A stretch of DNA of 10,431 nt from Tannerella sp. (GCA_031279875.1 JAITHS010000213.1:1-10431), one strand, 5' to 3'. Shown: positions 1 to 7,556, numbered from the stretch's first letter. Made by a program: numbers and translations. The notes: generated from the sequence alone by a model not told the origin.

Positions 1-166
1 ACATTTTGGCCATATTACCCGGTGGGGGCGTTACTGTTGACGGGTCTTCTTCTATTGTCGGAATATCAATTTCCGGCTCTGTCTCATTCTTGCTTTCACA
101 TGCAAACAGCAGAAAGCAAGTAGCGAATAATAAATAATTTCTTAATAGTAACAAATTTTTCTTCAT
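1..166 (-). CDS. Lipoprotein of unknown function, N-terminal 55 residues only (cut by window edge)
   Basis: Reading from the ATG at 166 down to base 1 gives 55 open codons with no stop. The N-terminus is a lipoprotein signal: two lysines after Met, a hydrophobic stretch, and a lipobox LFAC with the lipidated Cys at residue 23. After the Cys the chain is acidic and proline/threonine rich (about residues 24-50, ending in a PPPG run), which looks like the flexible tether common in Bacteroidetes surface lipoproteins. No catalytic or binding domain is visible in this part, so the function is unknown. The gene diverges from the tricorn homologue and has its own promoter-like site 47-54 bases upstream. 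The start is chosen because it is the Met directly before the signal peptide. Lipoprotein call fairly sure; identity unknown. Confidence 0.8.
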   Translation of the reverse strand, partial: MKKNLLLLRNYLLFATCFLLFACESKNETEPEIDIPTIEEDPSTVTPPPGNMAKM

Positions 167-212
167 TTTTTTAATAATTAATTGTTTAATAATCAGGCTT
201 AATAAAACGTTG

Positions 213-243
213 CAAAGATAAGATTTTTTTTTCAATTTAGAAA
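213..243 (-). promoter_or_regulatory. Bacteroidetes-type promoter for the left-edge lipoprotein gene
   Basis: On the minus strand, TATCTTTG (220 to 213) matches the Bacteroidetes -7 consensus TAnnTTTG exactly. Nineteen bases upstream is TTTC (243 to 240), a three-of-four match to the -33 TTTG. Transcription would start some 40 bases before the ATG at 166. The match is by eye. Confidence 0.6.
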
Positions 244-266
244 ATAAAAATCTCACACTCGATGAA

Positions 267-284
267 ATTTAACAATATTTAACA
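267..284. repeat. Pair of direct repeats ATTTAACA, 10-bp period
   Basis: ATTTAACA occurs at 267-274 and again at 277-284, one helical turn apart, between the two divergent promoter-like sites. This arrangement would suit a regulator bound to one face of DNA. The tract is AT-rich, so chance is a real alternative. Confidence 0.25.
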
Positions 285-318
285 CAAAGAGCGTCGGCAA
301 TTAATCTTTTCTCAATAT

Positions 319-349
319 TTTTAATTCATAATTTTTTTTACTAACTTTG
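319..349 (+). promoter_or_regulatory. Bacteroidetes-type promoter for the tricorn homologue
   Basis: TAACTTTG at 342-349 matches the -7 consensus TAnnTTTG exactly. Nineteen bases upstream lies TTTT (319-322), three of four for the -33 TTTG. The ATG at 370 is 20 bases after the -7 box, so the leader is short, A/T-rich and without a clear Shine-Dalgarno sequence. Confidence 0.65.
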
Positions 350-369
350 CAGGAAAAAATAATTGGTTT

Positions 370-3300
370 ATGAAGAACAAAATGCTTATTATCATCGTAT
401 TGGCTGTCTTTACGGCGGCTTTTACGGCAACGGCGGCGGGCAAAGAGGCTCGGCTGTTGAGGTTTCCGGCTACTAACGGTCAGGAGATAGTTTTTACTTA
501 TGCCGGCGACCTTTACAAGGTTGCGGTGAAAGGTGGCGAGGCGACACGCCTTACTTCACACGTGGGATACGAGATGTTTGCGCGATATTCGCCTGACGGC
601 AAGACGATTGCGTTTACCGGACAGTACGACGGCAATACGGAAGTTTATACCGTTCCTGCCGACGGTGGCGAGCCTTTGAGGTTGACTTACACGGCGACAA
701 ACTCGCGCGATGACATCGGCGACCGCATGGGGCCTAACAATATCACGATGACGTGGACACCCGACGGCAGCGGAATTGTTTACCGTAACCGCATCAGCAG
801 CGGTTTTGGCGGCAAACTTTATGTAGTCTCGAAAGACGGTGGGATGTCGGATATGATACCTCTGCCGGAAGGCGGTTTTTGTTCGTATTCGCCTGACGGT
901 AAGCAACTTGCTTATAACCGTGTGATGCGCGAATTTCGTACATGGAAATACTATAAAGGCGGTATGGCCGACGAGATTTGGATTTACGACATGGTGGCTA
1001 AAAAAGTGTCTAAAATCACTGATAATGAGGGACAAGACGTGTTTCCGATGTGGGTTGGCGATGAAATTTATTTCTGTTCCGACCGAGACCGGACAATGAA
1101 TATTTTCGTTTATAACACGAAGTCAAAAGAAACGAAGAAAGTAACTGATTTTAAGGAGTTTGATGTCAAATTTCCTTCTACCGACGGCAAAACGATTGTT
1201 TTTGAGAACGGCGGGTATATCTATCGCCTTGATCCTGCAACTAAAAAGGCTGATAAAGTGAATATTACGCTCGCTTCCGACAATATTTACGCCCGCAGCG
1301 AAATACTTGACGGCGGCAAGTATATGAGGTCGGCAAGCATTTCACCCGACGGCAAAAGGGCTATCATCACGGCTCGCGGAGAAGTGTTTGATGTGCCTGT
1401 CGGTAAGGGTGTTACGAAAAATATCACCCGCAGTCCGGGCGCTCACGAGCGTAGCGCTACATGGTCGCCCGACGGAAAATATATCGCTTACCTGACCGAC
1501 GCGACGGGCGAAACGGAAGTGGCGCTATACACGATTGAAACAGGTGAAACTGCCTCACTGACAAAGAATAACGATACTTACATCAGAGACATTGATTGGA
1601 GTCCGAACAGCACATACATTATTTATACCGACCGCAAAAACCGTCTTGTACTGCTCAATGTTGCGTCCAAAAACAAAACTATCGTCGTGGAAGACCCTGT
1701 GGGAGCGCCGCGCAACGTGTCTTTTTCGGCTGACAGTGAGTGGATTACATACACGCGCGACGCTTCAAACGAATTTTCGGTAGTTTATGTCTATAATCTC
1801 GAAACAAAAAAAGAATATCCGGTAACTGATAAGTGGTATAATTCTTCGTCGCCGGTGTTCAGCACCGACGGTAAGTATCTGATATTCAGCTCTACACGTG
1901 ATTTTAATCCACAGTATGGCTCTAAAGAATGGAATCATGTCTATACCGGCGGGAGCGGCATCTATATGGCTCTGTTACAGAAAGATACGCCTTCGCCTTT
2001 TGTTCTTAAAGATGATGTTGCTTCTTCGGATAAAAAGCCGGAAGTTAAGGTGGAGGAGGGAGTAACGGCATCGAAAGATACAAAGAAAGACGCTTCCCCA
2101 AAAGACGATAAACCCAAAAGTATTAAGATTGATACTGAGGGACTTACTGAAAGAATCATTAAAGTACCGATCTCATCTAACAGTGGATACGGCGGCAATT
2201 ACTATTCCGACGGCAAAAAAATCTGGTACTCGAAAGGTGGCGGCACATACGTCTATGATCTTGATAAACAGAAAGAAGAAGTTGTTGCCGAAGATGCACA
2301 AATGTTTGTTGAGGCGGGTCGCAAAAAGGCGGCGTTCTTTAAAGGCGGCGGTCGGCGAGGAGGTACGGAACTGTATGTTGTTGATATTCCGCAAGGTAAA
2401 AGCAATCTAACCGAACCCGTCAATTTTGCAGACATCAAAATCACTACCGATTATCCGAAAGAATGGGAGCAGATTTTTGATGAAGCATGGCGGGCGTTTC
2501 GCGACGGTTTCTATCTTGAAAACATGCACGGACTTGATTGGAAGGCTATCAGGTCGAAATATGCCGTCTTGTTGCCTTATGTCAAAAATCGTCTTGACCT
2601 CAACTATGTAATCGGCGAAATGATTTCGGAAGTCGGCTGCGGACATGCCTACATCAATCCGGGCGAGTTAGACCGCCCAGACCGTATCGGCACAGGGCTT
2701 CTCGGCGCCGAAATTTCGCGCGACAAGAGTGGTTTCTTCCGTCTTGGAAAGATTTACGAAGGCGAAACGTGGAGCCCGTCATTGAGGTCTCCACTGCGCG
2801 AACCGGGCATCAAAGCACAAACCGGCGATTATATCGTAGCCATTGACGGCGTCGCAACTAACTCAGTAAAAGACATTTACTCACTGCTTACAGGCAAGGT
2901 CGGCATAGCAACAGAACTGTCGCTCAACTCTACTCCGGCACTTAAAGGCGCACACAAAATAATTATCAAACCTCTCGCAGAAGAATACTCACTACTTCAT
3001 TATCAATGGGTTAAGAACAACATTGAGAAGGTTGACAAAGCCTCCGGCGGCAAAATCGGCTACATCTACATCCCCGACATGAGTGTAGAAGGGCTGAACG
3101 AGTTCGCACGCTACTTTTATCCGCAATTAGACAAGGAAGGACTTATCATCGACGACCGCGCAAACGGTGGCGGCAACGTCTCGCCGATGATTCTCGAACG
3201 TCTCGCCCGCGAACCTTACCGCATGACTATGTATCGCGGTTCAACCCGCAACGGCACTATCCCTGACGCTGTTCAGGTCGGTCCCAAAGTATGCCTCATC

Positions 3301-3651
3301 AACAAATATTCAGCCTCCGACGGCGACCTTTTCCCATGGGGCTTCCGCGCTCTTGGACTGGGCAAACTCATCGGCACTCGCACCTGGGGCGGTATCATCG
3401 GCATCAGCGGTTCGCTGCCGTTCATTGACGGCACCGACCTGCGCGTACCATTCTTCACAAGTTACGACATGAACGGCAACTGGATAATCGAAAATCATGG
3501 CGTTGACCCTGATATTGAGATAGATAACGACCCCATCCGCGAATACAACGGCGAAGACCAACAGTTAGACCGCGCCATCGAAGAAGTAATGCTGCAACTC
3601 AAAGACCGTAAGGCGCCGCCAAAAACGCCCAAAGCGAGGAAGTGGTTCTGA
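370..3651 (+). CDS. Secreted tricorn-type protease, peptidase family S41
   Basis: A 1093-residue exported homologue of tricorn, which trims oligopeptides. Domain order matches tricorn. A signal peptide covers about residues 1-23 (cleavage near TAA/G). A long beta-propeller region follows (about 30-545) with repeated SPDGK-type PD40/TolB blades, for example near residues 74, 173, 327 and 366. Next come a Lys/Asp/Glu-rich linker (about 548-590), a second propeller remnant, a C1 helical domain from about 698 (EWEQIFDEAW), a PDZ domain (about 776-870) and an S41 core (about 895-1060). Predicted active-site residues are His759 (GCGHAY), Ser983-Asp984 (SASDGD) and Glu1041 (ENHGVDPD). The Ser-to-Glu spacing of 58 equals that of Thermoplasma tricorn (S965 to E1023). 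The position of tricorn Ser745 is Gly758 here. The signal peptide implies periplasmic action, unlike the cytosolic archaeal enzyme. Monocistronic: own promoter upstream, hairpin terminator downstream. Substrates are not deducible. Confidence 0.93.
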   Translation: MKNKMLIIIVLAVFTAAFTATAAGKEARLLRFPATNGQEIVFTYAGDLYKVAVKGGEATRLTSHVGYEMFARYSPDGKTIAFTGQYDGNTEVYTVPADGGEPLRLTYTATNSRDDIGDRMGPNNITMTWTPDGSGIVYRNRISSGFGGKLYVVSKDGGMSDMIPLPEGGFCSYSPDGKQLAYNRVMREFRTWKYYKGGMADEIWIYDMVAKKVSKITDNEGQDVFPMWVGDEIYFCSDRDRTMNIFVYNTKSKETKKVTDFKEFDVKFPSTDGKTIVFENGGYIYRLDPATKKADKVNITLASDNIYARSEILDGGKYMRSASISPDGKRAIITARGEVFDVPVGKGVTKNITRSPGAHERSATWSPDGKYIAYLTDATGETEVALYTIETGETASLTKNNDTYIRDIDWSPNSTYIIYTDRKNRLVLLNVASKNKTIVVEDPVGAPRNVSFSADSEWITYTRDASNEFSVVYVYNLETKKEYPVTDKWYNSSSPVFSTDGKYLIFSSTRDFNPQYGSKEWNHVYTGGSGIYMALLQKDTPSPFVLKDDVASSDKKPEVKVEEGVTASKDTKKDASPKDDKPKSIKIDTEGLTERIIKVPISSNSGYGGNYYSDGKKIWYSKGGGTYVYDLDKQKEEVVAEDAQMFVEAGRKKAAFFKGGGRRGGTELYVVDIPQGKSNLTEPVNFADIKITTDYPKEWEQIFDEAWRAFRDGFYLENMHGLDWKAIRSKYAVLLPYVKNRLDLNYVIGEMISEVGCGHAYINPGELDRPDRIGTGLLGAEISRDKSGFFRLGKIYEGETWSPSLRSPLREPGIKAQTGDYIVAIDGVATNSVKDIYSLLTGKVGIATELSLNSTPALKGAHKIIIKPLAEEYSLLHYQWVKNNIEKVDKASGGKIGYIYIPDMSVEGLNEFARYFYPQLDKEGLIIDDRANGGGNVSPMILERLAREPYRMTMYRGSTRNGTIPDAVQVGPKVCLINKYSASDGDLFPWGFRALGLGKLIGTRTWGGIIGISGSLPFIDGTDLRVPFFTSYDMNGNWIIENHGVDPDIEIDNDPIREYNGEDQQLDRAIEEVMLQLKDRKAPPKTPKARKWF

Positions 3652-3659
3652 TTTTTACC

Positions 3660-3698
3660 CTTGCAGTGGTTTCAGAACCCTGCAAGCGGTTTGATTTT
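3660..3698 (+). terminator. Rho-independent-like terminator after the tricorn gene
   Basis: CTTGCAG (3660-3666) pairs perfectly with CTGCAAG (3680-3686). Inside, GGTT (3668-3671) pairs with AACC (3676-3679) around a TCAG loop, leaving one bulged T at 3667, for 11 pairs in all. A T-rich tail follows at 3690-3698, interrupted by GA. It begins nine bases after the tricorn stop codon, the expected place. The imperfect U-tract lowers certainty. Confidence 0.6.
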
Positions 3699-3719
3699 AA
3701 CAAACAAAACATTATCACT

Positions 3720-3989
3720 ATGCAACTGAACAAGAATATTAACTGCCGTCCGCTATTCGTTACTGCTGGAATTGTCTTTTCCGGTGGAAATGTTTCGTAT
3801 TCCGAATCTTATAGTTACTATTATCGAGACGCCTTGTTTCGCGATTATTATACGAAATGGCAGCAGGAGACGATGCTTTCGTCGTCCGTCAAAGCCATTA
3901 TCGGCAATAAAAATTTCAAATCAATTGTTGAGATGAAGTACGGCGCTGTACCGTTTATCATTGAGAAGAAGCGGGTAAATTATGGATAA
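3720..3989 (+). CDS. Small hypothetical protein, probably C-terminally shortened
   Basis: An 89-residue protein from the ATG at 3720. An in-frame ATG at 3642 would add 26 residues but lies inside the tricorn gene and upstream of the hairpin terminator, so it is unlikely. No signal peptide is clear. The C-terminal half has a pattern (KWQQET, then SSS, then a lone helix ending AVPFII) that resembles, from memory, a widespread small uncharacterised family with a W-x-x-ET motif and a GxxAVPxIxxxL segment. In that family a further section with aromatic residues normally follows; here the chain ends eight residues after PFII, so it looks truncated. The N-terminal half is rich in Tyr and Ser. No strong own promoter is seen. 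It converges on the PHP-glycosyltransferase gene with an 18-base gap. The function is unknown; it may be a decaying remnant. Confidence 0.5.
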   Translation: MQLNKNINCRPLFVTAGIVFSGGNVSYSESYSYYYRDALFRDYYTKWQQETMLSSSVKAIIGNKNFKSIVEMKYGAVPFIIEKKRVNYG

Positions 3990-4003
3990 GACGAGCATTC
4001 GTC
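3990..4003. terminator. Short stem-loop between convergent genes
   Basis: GACGA (3990-3994) pairs with TCGTC (3999-4003) around a GCAT loop, exactly filling the gap between the stop of the small plus-strand gene (3989) and that of the minus-strand gene (4008). There is no proper T-run on either side, so any role as a bidirectional terminator is a guess from position. Confidence 0.3.
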
Positions 4004-4007
4004 GTAG

Positions 4008-6635
4008 TTAGTTTAGTCCTACATTTTTCAGTACTCCGTTGATAATCGTTTCGGGCATGTATGCTGCGGCTCTTTCGACGGCTGATTTCCGGAACGATTT
4101 TTTATTCACAAAAAATTCCTCTACACGAGCCTGCATTTCCGGCTGGGTATTAACAAGAAATCCGTCCATACCGTCGCGAATAATATCTTTGGGACCCTTT
4201 GTGTTATAGGCGATTACAGGCAAACCGCAACTTAACGCTTCAAGCACAACAATGCTGAACGTGTCGAAGCGCGACGGCAGCAACAGTAAATCGGCAGACG
4301 AATAGATTGCGGGCAGTTTTTCTCGCGCAATCCAGTCAGGAAAAAAAGCATCGGGATTTTCGTCTTTCATTTGCTGCAAAGCAGGCCCTTTACCTACAAC
4401 AACAAGTTGTAAATCAGGTATTTTATGCTTTATCCGGCGATAAATTTGCGATACTTCCAAGACGCCTTTTTCTTTGCTCACCCGTCCGACGTAGAGTAGC
4501 ACCGGACGGTTGTTTTCGATGCCGAACAGCGTTTTTTTATCGGCAGCGACAGGTTTGAAAATTTCGTTAACCCAGTGCGTCGTTTGGAAAATTTTGTCCG
4601 GATTGAGGTTCATCTGGTTGCTCGAAAACCACTTCTTTTGGTCGGAATTAAGCACAAAAACGCCGTCGAATTGCTTGTAGAACCATCGCAACATGCGACG
4701 AATACGGTTTAAATAATGTCCTTCGATGCCCAGCGCTTTACGTGCAAACATCAGCCAGTCGGTGTGCATGTAAAACGTAGCCTCAACCGTGTAGGCGTGT
4801 TTCAGATACAACCCAAACATTCCCATAATGCCTTCTGTGGAGCAAATTATCCTGTCGTAGCCATTTTCCAAAAACAGGTTATGCAGTTCCACAAAATTTG
4901 GAACTCCGAAAGTGTAATCGCCGTATGCAGCAGGCAGTTCAAACTCTTTCACCGGCGGCATGACAATCAAATTTTCGTCTGTTTTTATTTTCGACGAACA
5001 GGCTACAATGTCGATCGGCAAATTGTTTTTTCTTATTTCGTAAAGCATTTCAGAAAGAAAAACAGAAACGCCGTTACCCTCGCCAAACGTGTCTGTGAGC
5101 CACATCACACGTTTGGGATGTTGATATTTGCCCATCCGCTCGGCAAAATCGCGCAGTAACGGGCGGGTATGAAACATCGTTTTTGCACTCGTAAAATGCG
5201 CCGCCAAAATAAATACCGAGCCGAAAAACGGAAACGACAAGCCGTCTAAAAATTCCGAAATGTCAATTTCTTGCTTTTGTTTTTTGTCTTTTGAACTCGT
5301 GTAGTTGCGAATGTTGCTCGGAAGTTCAAGTTTGTCAATAAAATTTTCAAACGATTTTAAATCAAAATTTTCCTGTTTTTTGAGTTTCTTTTCCAATCGT
5401 TTCGTTAAAATGCCGTTAAGTTGTTCGTTGATTTTTTGCAGCGAATGATAATATCCGTCAATCAGCGTTTTGTCTGTTTCTCTGTTTTTTGCGGCAATTG
5501 CAACCGCTTCGTCAAAAATCGGTTTATAGGCCGGTTTTAGAATCAGTTTTTTCAAAAACGACGGCTTTTCGCCCATCATACTTTGATGGAAAATGCGTAT
5601 AAATGAAGTTGTTACCTTATGTTTTTTTACTTCCGAAAAAATATTCGATACGATAAAGGAAATGATTTTTTCGTTTATACTGCCTTTGTGCAAAAACATG
5701 CGCACAAGTCCCGGATCTTGGTAGTTTAAAGCAACCTGACAGGCGTAATCAAGAAAGGCGAGGGTCATTTTTTCGGTGTTTTGGTAGGTGCCGAAAGGAG
5801 CAATATTGCCGTTGCGAATTGCTTCCAGCGCCAATTCCGACCGCGTTTGGGTTTTGAGGCGTGCGGTCAGATTCGGAACGTGCAGACAGGAGCCTGTCAT
5901 TCCTGCAAAAATACCCATGTGGCAATCCGAGCCGCCCGACATCGCTTTGCGGTAAGGGTCGGCAACAAACTGTAACGGTTCAACACCAAACTCTTTGGCA
6001 TAGCGGTCAATATCTTCGTCGGAAGTCTGTTCTATCCACTCTTTTACAAGCAGATTTTGCCACGTATCACGCTGTCCGTTCACTGCCTCAAAGCGCTCGA
6101 AAAGCAGCAGCATTTTGTTGAAAAAATCCGGCGGCGGCGTCTTTTTAACCGCATGATGATAAAGCGGATGCGCCCAAATAGTCGGAATATCCTGTGCGCG
6201 AGCATATTCGAGAAACCGGTATATGTTTTTTCTTAATTTTTCGAGACGCACCTCTTGTTCGGGAGTAAAACCATACGCGAGGACATGTACACCTATCTCA
6301 AAATCAGGCACATAACAACTCCATTCGGCAGCCGTCAGCACGTCAAGACCGTTGTCTTGCAGCTCGTAGCACGAACGGGCGTTGTTGTGGTTGGTAACGG
6401 TAAACGTATCGCAACCGTTTTTCGCAAGTTTTTCGAGCAATTTCAGGCTTGGCAGCCATGTTTCGGGTACATTGAGAATACGTCCGATCCGTTCGTCAGG
6501 CACGTCGCTGTTGTAGTCGTGGCAGTGCAAGTCGATTTTCAAAATTTCATTTGTAGGAAATTTGCTTTGCTGCGCAACGACAAATGCCTCAAATTCATCT
6601 TTAAGCAGGTTTTGAAAATTGTTTGTTTGTTTCAT
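4008..6635 (-). CDS. PHP-domain phosphoesterase fused to a GT4-family glycosyltransferase
   Basis: An 875-residue two-enzyme fusion, numbered from the ATG at 6635. The N-terminal PHP metal-dependent phosphoesterase domain (about residues 30-260) shows the family's metal ligands: DLHCHD (His37, His39, Asp40), TNHN (His83), Glu104, GVHV (His117), AHP (His156) and GGSDCH (Asp237, His239). Residues about 280-500 form a Lys-rich, largely helical linker with no recognised fold. The C-terminal part (about 510-870) is a GT-B glycosyltransferase of the GT4/group 1 type. It has the acceptor-side start TDTFGEGNGV, then GRVSKEKG (Arg718, Lys723) and a donor-binding D-x7-E (Asp791, Glu799) in FDTFSIVVLE. 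Glu is usual at the first of these acidic positions. No signal peptide or membrane segment is seen, so it should act in the cytoplasm, perhaps at the membrane. A seven-residue-longer TTG start at 6656 overlaps the promoter box, so ATG is preferred. The sugar donor and the PHP substrate are unknown. Confidence 0.88.
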   Translation of the reverse strand: MKQTNNFQNLLKDEFEAFVVAQQSKFPTNEILKIDLHCHDYNSDVPDERIGRILNVPETWLPSLKLLEKLAKNGCDTFTVTNHNNARSCYELQDNGLDVLTAAEWSCYVPDFEIGVHVLAYGFTPEQEVRLEKLRKNIYRFLEYARAQDIPTIWAHPLYHHAVKKTPPPDFFNKMLLLFERFEAVNGQRDTWQNLLVKEWIEQTSDEDIDRYAKEFGVEPLQFVADPYRKAMSGGSDCHMGIFAGMTGSCLHVPNLTARLKTQTRSELALEAIRNGNIAPFGTYQNTEKMTLAFLDYACQVALNYQDPGLVRMFLHKGSINEKIISFIVSNIFSEVKKHKVTTSFIRIFHQSMMGEKPSFLKKLILKPAYKPIFDEAVAIAAKNRETDKTLIDGYYHSLQKINEQLNGILTKRLEKKLKKQENFDLKSFENFIDKLELPSNIRNYTSSKDKKQKQEIDISEFLDGLSFPFFGSVFILAAHFTSAKTMFHTRPLLRDFAERMGKYQHPKRVMWLTDTFGEGNGVSVFLSEMLYEIRKNNLPIDIVACSSKIKTDENLIVMPPVKEFELPAAYGDYTFGVPNFVELHNLFLENGYDRIICSTEGIMGMFGLYLKHAYTVEATFYMHTDWLMFARKALGIEGHYLNRIRRMLRWFYKQFDGVFVLNSDQKKWFSSNQMNLNPDKIFQTTHWVNEIFKPVAADKKTLFGIENNRPVLLYVGRVSKEKGVLEVSQIYRRIKHKIPDLQLVVVGKGPALQQMKDENPDAFFPDWIAREKLPAIYSSADLLLLPSRFDTFSIVVLEALSCGLPVIAYNTKGPKDIIRDGMDGFLVNTQPEMQARVEEFFVNKKSFRKSAVERAAAYMPETIINGVLKNVGLN

Positions 6636-6653
6636 CGTTTTTAAATTCGACTG

Positions 6654-6684
6654 CAAAATTACATAAAATTACGGAATTTCCAAG
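6654..6684 (-). promoter_or_regulatory. Bacteroidetes-type promoter for the PHP-glycosyltransferase gene
   Basis: On the minus strand TAATTTTG (6661 to 6654) matches TAnnTTTG. Nineteen bases upstream is CTTG (6684 to 6681), three of four for the -33 site. The ATG at 6635 is 19 bases beyond the -7 box, almost the same geometry as at the tricorn gene, which argues for that ATG and against the upstream TTG. The rest of the gap to 6795 holds nothing I recognise. Confidence 0.6.
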
Positions 6685-6795
6685 TGTGCAAATAAAAGGT
6701 TTACGCAGTTCCGCAGGGTAGGGTGTTCAAACCGGTTAAAAAGTACAACAAATTTCTTCCTGCATTATATCTATAACAACATTATTTTTTGTATC

Positions 6796-7457
6796 TTACG
6801 GCTTCTTGCCCTTGCGACCTTTCTTTGTCGTAATGAGAATGACGCCGTTAACACCGCGATCGCCGTATGACGCCGTAGCGGAAGCGTCTTCCAAGATTGA
6901 GAATTCGGCAATATCTTCAGGCTGCATCTCATTCAAGTCGGTTACTTCAACACTGCAACCAGTATCAGCGGAGCCTTCTTGTCTTTACAGCGGCAATTGA
7001 TTAAGAATTCGGCGTTGTCGTGTTTTTGCTCCTGCTCTCCGTTAGCATACGCAATTTGCTTCGCCATACTGCCGCCCGTGTTAATACTTACTTGCTTACC
7101 CTGCTCAGTGGCAGTAGCAACAACGACGAACTTATACGTGGACGTTGATACCGTGATAGTTACATGATTGTCGAACAACAAGTCTTTGTCGCTGAACGCA
7201 TTCAATAAAACCTCTTGTGCTGTGGCGTTCTTTACGTTAACAGATACTTTGATGACGTCAGCGGCTTTTTTGTCGGCTACACTAAAAGAGTGCGGATATA
7301 CAGTGCCGAGTTTGTCGATCATCTCGTTTACGGTAACGTCTTTTACTGCGAAGTCTCGACGGACTTCTTCGACGTTTTGGGCGTTTGCCAAACCAAGCCG
7401 AAACAGTCCGGTCAAAAGTAACGCCGCGCTTAACAGATAAAATTTTCTATGTTTCAT
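6796..7457 (-). pseudogene. Frameshifted STN plus TonB-receptor plug protein, SusC/RagA-like, without barrel
   Basis: From the ATG at 7457 the first frame encodes 171 residues. It has a signal peptide with cleavage after ANA (residue 26) and an STN (secretin/TonB short N-terminal) domain at about residues 35-105, followed by a linker. It then reaches APLILV, the usual entry to a SusC plug, and stops at 6942. The missing continuation is in the next frame: VEVTDLNEMQPEDI, then EFSILEDASATASYGDRG and GVILITTKKG, ending at a stop at 6796. This is the SusC-family plug signature. A one-base deletion near 6955-6956, where LVDG is expected, would explain the shift. Repaired, the product would be about 220 residues. 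Even then it ends at the plug, with no carboxypeptidase-like domain before it and no beta-barrel after it. It may be a remnant of a nutrient receptor, a short STN-plug protein broken recently, or a sequencing error in an intact short gene. It diverges from the glycosidase gene. Confidence 0.8.
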
Positions 7458-7484
7458 TTTGTATCAATTGAAAAGAAATCGCTG

Positions 7485-7515
7485 CAAAATTACAACTTTT
7501 TTTGGAAATATCAAA
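7485..7515 (-). promoter_or_regulatory. Consensus Bacteroidetes promoter for the STN-plug gene
   Basis: On the minus strand, TTTG (7515 to 7512), 19 bases, then TAATTTTG (7492 to 7485). Both boxes match consensus exactly, making this the best promoter in the window. The -7 box lies 28 bases before the ATG at 7457. An intact promoter on a frameshifted gene fits a recent break. Confidence 0.7.
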
Positions 7516-7532
7516 ATAAATTTGTACTTTTA
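7501..7532 (+). promoter_or_regulatory. Possible promoter for the GH106-type gene
   Basis: TTTG at 7501-7504, a 20-base spacer, then TACTTTTA at 7525-7532, one mismatch from TAnnTTTG. The ATG at 7557 follows 24 bases later. Another candidate, ATAGTTTG at 7532-7539, misses the leading TA. The site overlaps the divergent promoter of the STN-plug gene, so the two could compete or be co-regulated. Confidence 0.4.
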
Positions 7533-7556
7533 TAGTTTGAAACCATTATATATAAT

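Noticed and set aside
556..1035. 159-codon open frame on the minus strand inside the tricorn gene
   Set aside because: Lies wholly within a well-supported gene, His/Arg/Val-rich shadow composition, no promoter or domain.
3642..3719. ATG at 3642 as start of the small hypothetical gene
   Set aside because: It overlaps the tricorn coding end and the added residues translate the terminator hairpin; they look like no protein.
3960..4098. Frameshifted continuation of the small hypothetical protein
   Set aside because: Another frame stays open past 3989, but its translation shows none of the expected family residues and overlaps the convergent gene antisense.
4716..5159. 147-codon open frame on the plus strand inside the glycosyltransferase domain
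   Set aside because: Antisense shadow of conserved coding sequence, no start context.
6636..6656. TTG start adding seven residues to the PHP-glycosyltransferase
   Set aside because: The TTG falls within the -7 promoter box (6654-6661), so it would lie upstream of transcription; the ATG at 6635 fits promoter spacing.
6730..6737. Palindrome AACCGGTT as operator
   Set aside because: Single 8-bp palindrome, not near a promoter box; expected by chance.
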